Shown here in pieces: positions 34,260 through 42,548 of a stretch of DNA of 64,000 nt. The position numbers were made by a program, and so were the translations under genes. The first letter of the stretch is position 1. Every line of letters begins with the position of its first letter. This DNA is from Candidatus Andeanibacterium colombiense (lineage in GTDB: Bacteria; Pseudomonadota; Alphaproteobacteria; Sphingomonadales; Sphingomonadaceae). The stretch covers positions 1,178,001 through 1,242,000 of the forward strand of contig CP119316.1 of NCBI GenBank assembly GCA_029202985.1, written 5' to 3'. The notes under the pieces are model-generated. The model made no database searches. It worked only from the letters and a program-made list of their open reading frames with translations, and was not told the origin of the DNA.

Positions 34260-34943
34260 TTATCGCATCAAGCGGTAGCCGACACCGGGCTCGTTGCGGA
34301 TGAACGACGCCTCGCCGCTCTCGCCCCCCAGCTTCTTGCGCACGCCGCGCGCCGCCACCCGCAGATACTCGACGTCGCTTTCGTGCCCCGGCCCCCACAC
34401 GCTCTTCAGCAATTGCGAATGGGTGATTACCCGTCCGGGATGCTTGGCCAGCTCGGCGAGGAAGCCGAACTCCTTGGGCGTGAGGTGGACTTCCTCGCCC
34501 GCCCTGCGCACCAGCCGCGCCGCAAGATCGATCTCGACATTGCCGACCTCGACGATCGGGGTTTCCACCTCGGCCGCGAGGCGGTGGCGCAACGCGGTGC
34601 GGACGCGCGCGAGCACTTCCTCGGTATCGAACGGCTTGGTCACATAGTCGTCCGCCCCAAGATCGAGCGCGGCAACCTTCTGCTCGGTCTCGTCGCGCGC
34701 GGAAACCACGATCACCGCCGCGCCGGCCCCCTTGATCAGCGGCACCAGTTCCAGCCCGTCGCGGTCGGGCAGCCCGAGATCGAGCAGCACCAGCGCAGGC
34801 TTGTCGATCTGCAGCGCCGCGAGCGCCTCACGCGCCGAGCCCGCCTCGATCAGCCGGTACCCCGCGCGGACCAGCCCCGCGCCCAGCAGGCGCCGGATCG
34901 GCGGTTCGTCATCGACCACCAGCAGTTTGGGTCCATTCGTCAT
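34260..34943 (-). CDS. kdpE: KdpE response regulator
   Basis: A 227-residue OmpR-type regulator with acidic residues VVDDE, phosphoacceptor Asp55 in LLDLGLPD, the KPFD lysine and a winged-helix output domain ending in NEPGVGYRL. Its gene is the last of the kdp operon and overlaps kdpD by ATGA. It activates kdp transcription when phosphorylated by KdpD at low potassium or high salt. Confidence 0.95.
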   Translation of the reverse strand: MTNGPKLLVVDDEPPIRRLLGAGLVRAGYRLIEAGSAREALAALQIDKPALVLLDLGLPDRDGLELVPLIKGAGAAVIVVSARDETEQKVAALDLGADDYVTKPFDTEEVLARVRTALRHRLAAEVETPIVEVGNVEIDLAARLVRRAGEEVHLTPKEFGFLAELAKHPGRVITHSQLLKSVWGPGHESDVEYLRVAARGVRKKLGGESGEASFIRNEPGVGYRLMR

Positions 34944-37609
34944 TCTTCGGACGGCACTTTCACCAGCTTGCCTTCCGGGATGCGTAGCGTGAACCGCGCG
35001 CCCTGGCGATCGCCGCGGTTGGACGCTTCGACGGTGATGCCCATCGCTTCTGCGAAACCTTTGACGATCGCCAGGCCCAGCCCGGTCCCGCCGGTGCGGT
35101 CCGAGCCTTCGATCCGCGTGAAGGTCTCGAATATCCGCTGTTCCTCCCCCATCGGCAACCCTGGGCCTTCGTCGAGCACGGACAAGGTCAGCGCGGTCGC
35201 CTCGCGCCGCGCGGTGATGGTGATCGGGGTGCCCGGCCCACCATATTTCACGGCGTTCTCGATCAAATTGATCAGACAGTGGTGGAACAGCTGGGGATCG
35301 ACCGAAACGAACGGCAAGTCTGCCGCTACGTCCAGGTCGATGTGCTGATCGCGCAATGTCCGGCGCAGATCGTGGACCGCCGCCGCAACCGCATCGACCA
35401 GATCGACCGGCTCGATCGACTGGCTGAGCGCGCCGGCTTCGATCCGCACCATGTCGAGCAGGTTCGCGACGAAACGGTTGAGCCGCTCCGCTTCCCCGCG
35501 CGCTTCCCGCAATTGGTCCTGCTGCTCGTCCGACGCCGGCTCGATCTCGCCCAGCAGGCCGAGGATGGTCGTGAGCGGGGTGCGCAGATCGTGGCTCACC
35601 GAAGACAGCAGCGCCGCGCGCAGCCGGTCGCGCTCCTTCAGCTGCGTCACGGTCGCCATTTCGTCTTCGAGTGCAATGCGTTCGAAAGCGAGCGCCGCCT
35701 GATCGAGCAGGCTGAACAGCAGCGGCAACTGGTCCGAGCGGATCGGCGTCCCGGCATCGGGCCGCGCCACGCCGAACACCCCCAGCACCCGGCCGCCGGC
35801 CGCCAGCGAGTGGAACTGCCAGTCCGACGCGGTCAGGGTCTCGGTGCCATGGCCGGCCGGCTGGTTGTGGTCGAGGGTCCAGCGCGAGGCGGCCTGTTCG
35901 ATCGCTTCGAGCCGCACTTCGGGTGGCGTCGCGGCGCGCAGCACCAGCTGGCCGTTCTCGGGCAGCAGGAACACCGTGTTCACCCCCAGCAACCGGCCGA
36001 TTTCCGCGCTGAGCAGCTGCGCCAGCTCGTCCTGCCTGCTGAGCGCGGTGAGCTGGCGGGCGAAACCTGCCAGCGAACTGTTCTGGGCCGCGCTGCGCTG
36101 GGCCAGCAGGGCCTGCTCGCGCGTCCGTGCGGCAAGCTGGCTGCTCGTAACCGCGACGCCCAGCAAAACCAGCACGGTCACGATATTCTGCGGATCCTGG
36201 ATGGTGAAAGTGTGGGTCGGCGGGACGAAGAAGAAATTATAGGCGAGCGAGGCGGCGAGGCTGGTCACGATCCCGACCCGCAGGCCATAGCGCGACGCGG
36301 CGATCATCACCGGCAACAGGAACAGCAGCCCGGCATTGGCAATATTGCCGACTTGCGACAGGCTCACCCCGAGCAGCGAGATCGCCGCGATCAGCGCGAA
36401 GGCGATCAGATATTCGCGCGGCTTGCCCCATGCGTTCGGCGCGCGCGGCGCGGGCGATGAGTGATCGGGCACGCCCGCCTGGATCGGCAGTACATGCACC
36501 GCGACGCCTGGCGTCTCGCGCACCAGCCGGTCGACCACCGAGCCGTGAAGCAGTTCGAACCAGCGGGAGCGAACCGATTTTCCGACGATCAGCTGGGTCG
36601 CACGCGCTTCACCGGCAAACCGCGTCAGGCCTTCGACAACCGTCTGCGCCGGCACCGTAATCACCTGCGCGCCGAGCTGGCTGGCGAGATGGAGCGTGGC
36701 CGCGAGCTGGGCGTTTTCGGCATCGTTGAAGCGGCCGGTGCGCGGCGTTTCGATATGCACCGCCGCCCATGATCCGCGCAGCGCATCGGCAAGGCGCTTG
36801 GCGGCACGGACAAGCTCGGCCGCGCCGTGCAGTTCGCTGACCGCGACCAGGATGCGCTCACCGACGGCCCAGGTTCCGGCCAGCGCATGGATGCGGAGAT
36901 ACTCGATCATCTCGGTATCGACCGCCTGCGCCGCGCGCCGCAGCGCCAGTTCGCGCAGCGCGGTGAGGTTCGACTTGGAGAAGAAATTGCCGAGCGCGCG
37001 GCTGGCTTCCTCGGGCACGTAGACCTTGCCCTGCTTGAGCCGTTCGATCAACTCGTCGGGCGGAATGTCGACCACCTGGATGTCGGCGTTCTCGATCACC
37101 CGGTCGGGCAGGGTCTCGCGCACCCGTACCTTGGTGAAGGACGCGACGACGTCGTTGAGGCTTTCGAGGTGCTGGACGTTGACGGCCGAATAGACGTCGA
37201 TCCCGGCGGCAAGCAGTTCCTCGACGTCCTGATAGCGCTTGTCGTGCCGGCTGCCGGCGGCATTGGTGTGGGCGAGTTCGTCGACCAGCACCAGTTCCGG
37301 CCGGCGAGCGAGGATCGCATCGATATCCATCTCGCCGAGCGTGCGCCCCTGATAGGCGACCTGCTGGCGAGGCATGACTTCGAGGCCTTCGATCAAAGCC
37401 TCGGTTTCCGCCCGGCCATGCGTCTCGACCACCCCGATCACGACATCGGCGCCGGCGCGCTTGCGGGCCGCCGCGTCCGTCAGCATCTCGTAGGTCTTGC
37501 CCACACCGGGGGCGGCGCCGAGGAACACCTTCAAACGCCCGCGGCCCTCCTGCGCGGCCTGGCGCAGGAAGGCCTCGGGGCTTGGGCGTTGCTCGGGTTG
37601 CGCGTTCAC
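34940..37609 (-). CDS. kdpD: KdpD potassium-responsive sensor histidine kinase
   Basis: A full-length 889-residue sensor: KdpD N-terminal domain with a Walker A motif (GAAPGVGKT, about residues 31-39), a universal-stress-like domain (about 250-370), four membrane helices (about 395-500), a GAF-like region, the H-box SVSHDLRTPLTT and an HATPase domain with LGLAIVKGF. It phosphorylates KdpE. The GTG start overlaps the kdpC stop (GTGA), so it is co-translated with the pump genes rather than made from a separate transcript. Confidence 0.95.
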   Translation of the reverse strand: MNAQPEQRPSPEAFLRQAAQEGRGRLKVFLGAAPGVGKTYEMLTDAAARKRAGADVVIGVVETHGRAETEALIEGLEVMPRQQVAYQGRTLGEMDIDAILARRPELVLVDELAHTNAAGSRHDKRYQDVEELLAAGIDVYSAVNVQHLESLNDVVASFTKVRVRETLPDRVIENADIQVVDIPPDELIERLKQGKVYVPEEASRALGNFFSKSNLTALRELALRRAAQAVDTEMIEYLRIHALAGTWAVGERILVAVSELHGAAELVRAAKRLADALRGSWAAVHIETPRTGRFNDAENAQLAATLHLASQLGAQVITVPAQTVVEGLTRFAGEARATQLIVGKSVRSRWFELLHGSVVDRLVRETPGVAVHVLPIQAGVPDHSSPAPRAPNAWGKPREYLIAFALIAAISLLGVSLSQVGNIANAGLLFLLPVMIAASRYGLRVGIVTSLAASLAYNFFFVPPTHTFTIQDPQNIVTVLVLLGVAVTSSQLAARTREQALLAQRSAAQNSSLAGFARQLTALSRQDELAQLLSAEIGRLLGVNTVFLLPENGQLVLRAATPPEVRLEAIEQAASRWTLDHNQPAGHGTETLTASDWQFHSLAAGGRVLGVFGVARPDAGTPIRSDQLPLLFSLLDQAALAFERIALEDEMATVTQLKERDRLRAALLSSVSHDLRTPLTTILGLLGEIEPASDEQQDQLREARGEAERLNRFVANLLDMVRIEAGALSQSIEPVDLVDAVAAAVHDLRRTLRDQHIDLDVAADLPFVSVDPQLFHHCLINLIENAVKYGGPGTPITITARREATALTLSVLDEGPGLPMGEEQRIFETFTRIEGSDRTGGTGLGLAIVKGFAEAMGITVEASNRGDRQGARFTLRIPEGKLVKVPSEE

Positions 37610-38202
37610 GGCGCGCTTTTAGCGCTTTGTCGTGCCAAAGTATCCAGCGCACGATTGAGCAGCAGCACATTCACCCGCCGCTCGCCGAGAAACCCGAACA
37701 ACGGCCCTTCGACATGCTCCGCGACGAGGCTCCGCACCGCCGCGGGAGAAAGCCCCCGCGCACTCGCGACCCTGCCCGCCTGGAAAAAGGCCGCTTCGGG
37801 GCTGATATGGGGATCGAGCCCCGAAGCGGAGGTCGTCACCAGATCGGCAGGTGGGCTGGCGTCTGGAGCCGTCTTCAGTTTCGCGACATCGGCCTCTACC
37901 CGGTCGCGCAGCACCTTGCTGGCGGGGCCGAGGTTCGAGCCGTAGCTGTTGTCCGCCTCGTAACCCTTGCCGGCGGCCGAAGGGCGCGGGTGGAAATAAA
38001 GGTCGCTGGCAAAGCCCTGCGCGATCAGTTCGGAACCGACCACCTGGTCGCCCTCGCGGATCAGGCTGCCATTGGCCTGCTTGGGGAAAGCGGCCTGGCC
38101 GATACCGGTAAGCAGCGCGGGATAGGCGAGGCCGAGCAGAGCGGCAAACAGCAGCGTCAGCACGATCGCGGGGCGGATGGCGGAGGTGAATTCCTTGAGC
38201 AT
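37606..38202 (-). CDS. kdpC: KdpC subunit of the K+-transporting ATPase
   Basis: A 198-residue subunit with one N-terminal membrane helix (about residues 9-31) and a periplasmic domain with the family motifs GSELIAQGF, FHPRPSAAG and SGLDPHISP..A. It stabilises the KdpFABC complex. The ATG at 38202 follows GGAG by 8 bases; a TTG at 38217 overlaps the kdpB stop but lacks support. Confidence 0.95.
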   Translation of the reverse strand: MLKEFTSAIRPAIVLTLLFAALLGLAYPALLTGIGQAAFPKQANGSLIREGDQVVGSELIAQGFASDLYFHPRPSAAGKGYEADNSYGSNLGPASKVLRDRVEADVAKLKTAPDASPPADLVTTSASGLDPHISPEAAFFQAGRVASARGLSPAAVRSLVAEHVEGPLFGFLGERRVNVLLLNRALDTLARQSAKSAP

Positions 38203-38213
38203 GGGATAGCTCC

Positions 38214-40229
38214 TCAAACGATGTGGAGGCCGCCGACCACGAGGTCGATGGCCTTGATGCCGATAAACGGAGCGACGAGACCGCCGAGGCCGTAGACCGC
38301 GAGGTTGCGGGCGAGCAGCGGCCCGGCGCCGATCGCGCGGTATTTCACGCCCTTGAGCGCCAGCGGGACCAGCGCCGGGATAATCAGCGCATTGAAGATG
38401 ATCGCCGAGAGCACCGCGCTGTTGGGCGAGGCGAGATGCATCACGTTGAGCACGCCCAGCCCCGGATAGAGGATGATGAAGATCGCCGGGATGATCGCGA
38501 AATACTTCGCGACGTCGTTCGCGACCGAGAAGGTCGTCAGCGCGCCGCGCGTCATCAGCAGCTGCTTGCCGAGGCCGACGATCTCAATCAGCTTGGTCGG
38601 GTCGCTGTCGAGATCGACCATGTTGCCCGCCTCGCGCGCGGCCTGGGTGCCGGTGTTCATCGCGACACCGACATCGGCCTGGGCGAGCGCGGGCGCGTCA
38701 TTGGTCCCGTCGCCGCACATCGCGACCAGCCGCCCGCCCTGCTGCTCCTTGCGGATCAGCTCCAGCTTGTCCTCCGGCGTCGCTTCGGCGAGGAAATCGT
38801 CGACTCCGGCTTCGGCCGCGATCGCGGCGGCGGTCAGCGGGTTGTCGCCGGTGATCATCACCGTACGGATGCCCATCCGGCGCAATTCGGCGAAGCGTTC
38901 GCGCACCCCGGCCTTGATCACGTCCTTGAGCGCGACCGCGCCGAGCAGATGGCCGTCGCGGGCGACCGCGAGCGGGGTCATGCCGGCGCGTGCGATCTCC
39001 TCGGTGATCTTGCGCAATTCGTTGGCTGCCGCGCCTTCACCCGATCCCGGATTGGCGCGGAAGATCGCATCGACCGCTCCCTTCTGGATCAGCGCATCGT
39101 TCGAACGCAGGCCCGAGATGCGGGTCTGCGCGGTGAACGGGATCACTTCGGCATCGACCGGGAGCGCGGCCAGCGTGACACCGAAGCGTTCGCGTGCCAG
39201 CGTCACGATCGAACGGCCTTCGGGCGTTTCGTCGGCAAGGCTCGCGACCAGCGCGGCGGAGGCCAGTTCGCTGATATGGGTGCCGCCGACCGGATAGAAC
39301 TCGCTCGCGTGGCGGTCGCCGATGGTGATCGTACCGGTCTTATCGAGCAGCAGGGTCGAAACGTCGCCCGCCGCCTCGACCGCCCGGCCGGACTTGGCGA
39401 GGACGTTGAAACGCACCAGCCGATCCATCCCGGCAATGCCGATTGCGGAGAGCAAAGCGGCGATCGTGGTCGGGATCAATGTGATCAGCAGCGCGGCGAG
39501 CAGCGCGATCGGAATGCTGCCGCCGGCATAGGACGCGAAGCCCGGAATGGTCGCGACCGCGATCAGGAAGATGATCGTCAGCCCGACCAGCAGCACGGTC
39601 AGCGCGATCTCGTTCGGGGTCTTCTGGCGCTCGGCCCCTTCGACCAGCGCGATCATCCGGTCGAGGAAGCCCTGGCCGGGCTCCTGCGTCACGCGGACCT
39701 TGATATGGTCCGAGATCACGCGGGTGCCGGCGGTCACCGCCGACCGGTCGCCGCCCGCCTCGCGGATCACCGGCGCGCTTTCGCCGGTGATCGCCGCTTC
39801 GTTAACCGAGGCGACCCCTTCGATCACCTCGCCATCGGCGGGGATCAGCTCGCCGGTCGCGACCAGCACGATGTCGCCGCGCTTGAGCATCGAGGCGGGG
39901 ATCGTACGCTGGTCGGGCAGCACCGCGGTCAGTTCGGACTTGGCCGCCCTCAGCGATGCGGCCTGCGCCCGTCCGCGCCCTTCGGCCAGCGCCTCGGCGA
40001 AGGTGCCGAACAGCACGGTCAGCCACAGCCACACGATCAGCTGGATCTGGAAGCCGAGCGCGAGGTCGCCGGTGCCGAGCGCCAGCAGCACCGTGAGCAA
40101 CAGCGCGACGATCGCGGTGGTGAACAGCACCGGGTTCTTGATCAGCTCTTTCGGATTGAGCTTGCGGAAGGCGTCGCCAATCGCCGGAACGACAAGCTTG
40201 GCCGAGAAGATGGAAGATGCAGTGGTCAT
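38214..40229 (-). CDS. kdpB: KdpB, P-type ATPase subunit for K+ uptake
   Basis: A 671-residue P-type ATPase: actuator TGES motif (about residues 148-151), phosphorylation site Asp296 in LLDKTGT, nucleotide-binding domain, and hinge motifs TGDNPLTA and GDGTNDAPALAQADVG. It drives high-affinity potassium import together with KdpA. The ATG at 40229 begins behind GAAGG 8 bases upstream; the longer opening of the frame is not family-like. Length is normal for the family. Confidence 0.96.
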   Translation of the reverse strand: MTTASSIFSAKLVVPAIGDAFRKLNPKELIKNPVLFTTAIVALLLTVLLALGTGDLALGFQIQLIVWLWLTVLFGTFAEALAEGRGRAQAASLRAAKSELTAVLPDQRTIPASMLKRGDIVLVATGELIPADGEVIEGVASVNEAAITGESAPVIREAGGDRSAVTAGTRVISDHIKVRVTQEPGQGFLDRMIALVEGAERQKTPNEIALTVLLVGLTIIFLIAVATIPGFASYAGGSIPIALLAALLITLIPTTIAALLSAIGIAGMDRLVRFNVLAKSGRAVEAAGDVSTLLLDKTGTITIGDRHASEFYPVGGTHISELASAALVASLADETPEGRSIVTLARERFGVTLAALPVDAEVIPFTAQTRISGLRSNDALIQKGAVDAIFRANPGSGEGAAANELRKITEEIARAGMTPLAVARDGHLLGAVALKDVIKAGVRERFAELRRMGIRTVMITGDNPLTAAAIAAEAGVDDFLAEATPEDKLELIRKEQQGGRLVAMCGDGTNDAPALAQADVGVAMNTGTQAAREAGNMVDLDSDPTKLIEIVGLGKQLLMTRGALTTFSVANDVAKYFAIIPAIFIILYPGLGVLNVMHLASPNSAVLSAIIFNALIIPALVPLALKGVKYRAIGAGPLLARNLAVYGLGGLVAPFIGIKAIDLVVGGLHIV

Positions 40230-40240
40230 GATGCGAACCT

Positions 40241-41944
40241 TCAGAAGAGCTGGCCGTTCGCCATCGCGAGGTGATCCGCGATGGGGCCGAGCGCGAGGCT
40301 GGGGAGGAAGGTCAGGCCGCCGACGATCAGGATGATCCCGACCAGCAGCCCGATCCACAGCGCGCCGGTGGTCGGGAACGAGCCCGTGGTTTCCGGCGTG
40401 TATTTCTTGGCCGCGAGGCTGCCGGCGATCGCCAGCACCGGCACGATCATGAAGAACCGCCCGATCCACATCGCGATGGCGATCATGCCGTTGTAATAGG
40501 GCGTGCCCGACGTGATGCCGGCGAAGGCGGAGCCGTTGTTCCCGGTGGCCGAGCTGAAGGTGTAGAGGATCTCCGAGAAGCCGTGCGGCCCCTTGTTAAG
40601 CGGGCCCGCGAGCCCCTGCGGCAACACCGACGAAAGCGCGGTTAGCCCCAGGATGCACAGCGGCAGCACCGCGATCGCGAGCACCGCCAGCTTCACTTCC
40701 TTCGCCTCGATCTTCTTGCCGACATATTCGGGCGTGCGCCCGACCATCAGCCCCGCGACGAACACCGCGAGCAGCGCGAACAGCAGGAAGCCGTAGATTC
40801 CCGCCCCTACCCCGCCGACGACGATCTCGCCGAGCTGGATGTTGAACAGCGGGATCATCCCGCCGAGCGCGGTGAAGCTGTCATGCATCGCATTGACCGC
40901 GCCGCAGGAGGCGGCGGTTGTGATGACCGAGAACAGCGCCGAAGCGGCAATGCCGAAGCGGAGTTCCTTGCCCTCCATGTTGCCGCCGGCGACGCCGAGC
41001 TGATGCAGCATGGGGGTTCCGGCCGCTTCCTGCCAGTAGACCACGCCAACGCCCGCCAGGAACAGGATCATCATCGCCGCGAGGATCGCCCAGCCCTGCC
41101 GCGTGTTGCCGACCGCCTTGCCGAAGCACCACGCGAGTCCGACGCCGATCGCGAAGATCGAGAGCATCTGGACCAGATTGGTCAGCGCGGTCGGGTTCTC
41201 GAACGGATGGGCGGAGTTGGCATTGAAGAAGCCCCCGCCATTGGTACCGAGCATCTTGATCGCTTCCTGCGAAGCGACCGGCCCGACCACGATATGCTGC
41301 GTCGCGCCCTCGAGCGTCGTCGCGTCCACCAGGCTGGCGAAGGTCTGCGGCACGCCGCTGGCGATCAGGAACACGCCATAGACCACACAGATCGGCAGCA
41401 GCAGATAGAGGGTGACGCGGGTCATGTCGGCCCAGAAATTGCCCAGGCTGCTCGCCTCGCGCCGCGCGAAACCGCGGAACAGCGCGAAGGCGATGGCAAC
41501 GCCGCTTGCCGCCGACAGGAAGTTATGGATCGTCAGCCCCAGCATCTGGCTGAGGTTCGACAGCACGACTTCGCCCGAATACCACTGCCAGTTGGTGTTG
41601 GTGGTGAAGCTGATCGCGGTGTTCATCGCCCCGTCCGGACCGATCCCGGCAAGGCCGCGCGGGTTCAGCGGCAGCACGCCTTGCAGGCGCAGCACCGCAT
41701 AGGTGAACAGCAGCGTGATCACCTGGAACAGCAGCATGTGAACCGCGTAGCGGCGCCAGCCCTGCTCGGCGGCCGGATCGATCCCGGCGAGCTTGTAGAA
41801 GCCGGTTTCGATCGGGCCGAGCACGCGGTGCAGCGGCGTGCGGCGCCCTTCGTAAAGCGCGAACAGCCACATTCCCATCGGCTTCGCGAGCGCGATGATG
41901 GCGGCGGTGAAGACAAGGATGAGCGTCCAGCCCTGGATAGTCAT
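40241..41944 (-). CDS. kdpA: KdpA, potassium-translocating subunit
   Basis: A 567-residue protein with about ten membrane helices and four pseudo-repeats of selectivity-filter loops, such as FTTNTNWQWY, LGTNGGGFFNANSAHP and ATGNNGSAFAG. It carries potassium through the membrane in the KdpFABC pump. AAGGA lies 8 bases before the ATG. The gene follows kdpF by 14 bases and precedes kdpB by 11. Confidence 0.96.
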   Translation of the reverse strand: MTIQGWTLILVFTAAIIALAKPMGMWLFALYEGRRTPLHRVLGPIETGFYKLAGIDPAAEQGWRRYAVHMLLFQVITLLFTYAVLRLQGVLPLNPRGLAGIGPDGAMNTAISFTTNTNWQWYSGEVVLSNLSQMLGLTIHNFLSAASGVAIAFALFRGFARREASSLGNFWADMTRVTLYLLLPICVVYGVFLIASGVPQTFASLVDATTLEGATQHIVVGPVASQEAIKMLGTNGGGFFNANSAHPFENPTALTNLVQMLSIFAIGVGLAWCFGKAVGNTRQGWAILAAMMILFLAGVGVVYWQEAAGTPMLHQLGVAGGNMEGKELRFGIAASALFSVITTAASCGAVNAMHDSFTALGGMIPLFNIQLGEIVVGGVGAGIYGFLLFALLAVFVAGLMVGRTPEYVGKKIEAKEVKLAVLAIAVLPLCILGLTALSSVLPQGLAGPLNKGPHGFSEILYTFSSATGNNGSAFAGITSGTPYYNGMIAIAMWIGRFFMIVPVLAIAGSLAAKKYTPETTGSFPTTGALWIGLLVGIILIVGGLTFLPSLALGPIADHLAMANGQLF

Positions 41945-41958
41945 GTCGCAGCTTCCTT

Positions 41959-42048
41959 TCAGAAGCGCTCGGGCCGCAACAGCACGGCCACGAGATAAAG
42001 GAGGAGGCCCAGTGCGGTGAAGCCGGCGAGAATGAGTTGGATCGTCAT
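41959..42048 (-). CDS. kdpF: KdpF small membrane subunit
   Basis: A 29-residue single-helix peptide beginning MTIQLILAGFTALGLLLYL and ending LLRPERF, which matches KdpF in length and in the C-terminal Arg-Pro-Glu-(Arg/Lys)-Phe. It stabilises the Kdp complex in the membrane. AGGAGG lies 6 bases before the ATG. Its first four residues are the same as those of KdpA. Confidence 0.92.
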   Translation of the reverse strand: MTIQLILAGFTALGLLLYLVAVLLRPERF

Positions 42049-42058
42049 GCCACCCTCC

Positions 42059-42142
42059 TCAGGCTTTTTCGCACAGGCGCAGATAGGCGAAGGTCAGCAG
42101 GGCAAGCCCGGCCAGCACGCCGAGGCAGGTGAGATCGGTCAT
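42059..42142 (-). CDS. 27-residue membrane peptide in the kdp operon
   Basis: A single hydrophobic helix (residues about 4-20: LTCLGVLAGLALLTFAY) with a charged tail ending RLCEKA. AAGGA lies 8 bases before the ATG and its start overlaps the preceding gene's stop by ATGA; kdpF follows after 10 bases. These features support translation. It resembles short ORFs seen at this place in other kdp operons and may be a second KdpF-like subunit, but its function is unknown. Confidence 0.7.
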   Translation of the reverse strand: MTDLTCLGVLAGLALLTFAYLRLCEKA

Positions 42143-42435
42143 CGGGAAATTCCTTTTGCATCGATGGGGAAGCGCCCCGGCACCGGGGCGAGTTCGAACA
42201 GGCCCTGACCGACGGCGAGCAAGGAAGTGCCGAGGCACCAGCCCTGCACCGCGACCAGCCCGGCAAGGAGTTCGCCCGCGCGCGCTGGATGCTGCGGCGC
42301 CTGGTGGACCGAACGGTAGAGCCACATGGCCGCAAGCGCGAACAGGCCAAGCAGCAGGACACCCGTCAGCCGCAGAGCGATATCCGCGGCCCAGTGGCGG
42401 TTTCCGGTTTCAAGGCGGCGAAGAAGCGTTTTCAC
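42139..42435 (-). CDS. 98-residue membrane protein at the head of the kdp operon
   Basis: A protein with two hydrophobic helices (about residues 18-41 and 58-77), a basic N-terminus and no family that I recognise. It starts with GTG and has no clear ribosome-binding site, so the start may be shorter. Its stop overlaps the next ATG (ATGA), which makes it the likely first gene of the kdp operon. Kup is divergent from it, so the kdp promoter should lie within 42436-42548. Confidence 0.6.
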   Translation of the reverse strand: MKTLLRRLETGNRHWAADIALRLTGVLLLGLFALAAMWLYRSVHQAPQHPARAGELLAGLVAVQGWCLGTSLLAVGQGLFELAPVPGRFPIDAKGISR

Positions 42436-42548
42436 GCTGCAGCATGTGGTGCAGGGTGCGGTTAAGGTTCCACGGGGAATTTGGGCCGCCGCATAAAGAA
42501 ACCGTAAAGTTCGTGGCTGGCGCGAGAGCGCGCTACTAGGGGATCGGA

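Noticed and set aside
38223..40274. 683-residue plus-strand ORF over kdpB
   Set aside because: Low-complexity Arg/Gly/Asp composition, no domain, and the opposite strand carries the complete KdpB motifs.
42436..42548. Possible potassium or c-di-AMP riboswitch between kdp and kup
   Set aside because: I see no conserved stem pattern of the known riboswitch classes, only a short GC hairpin.
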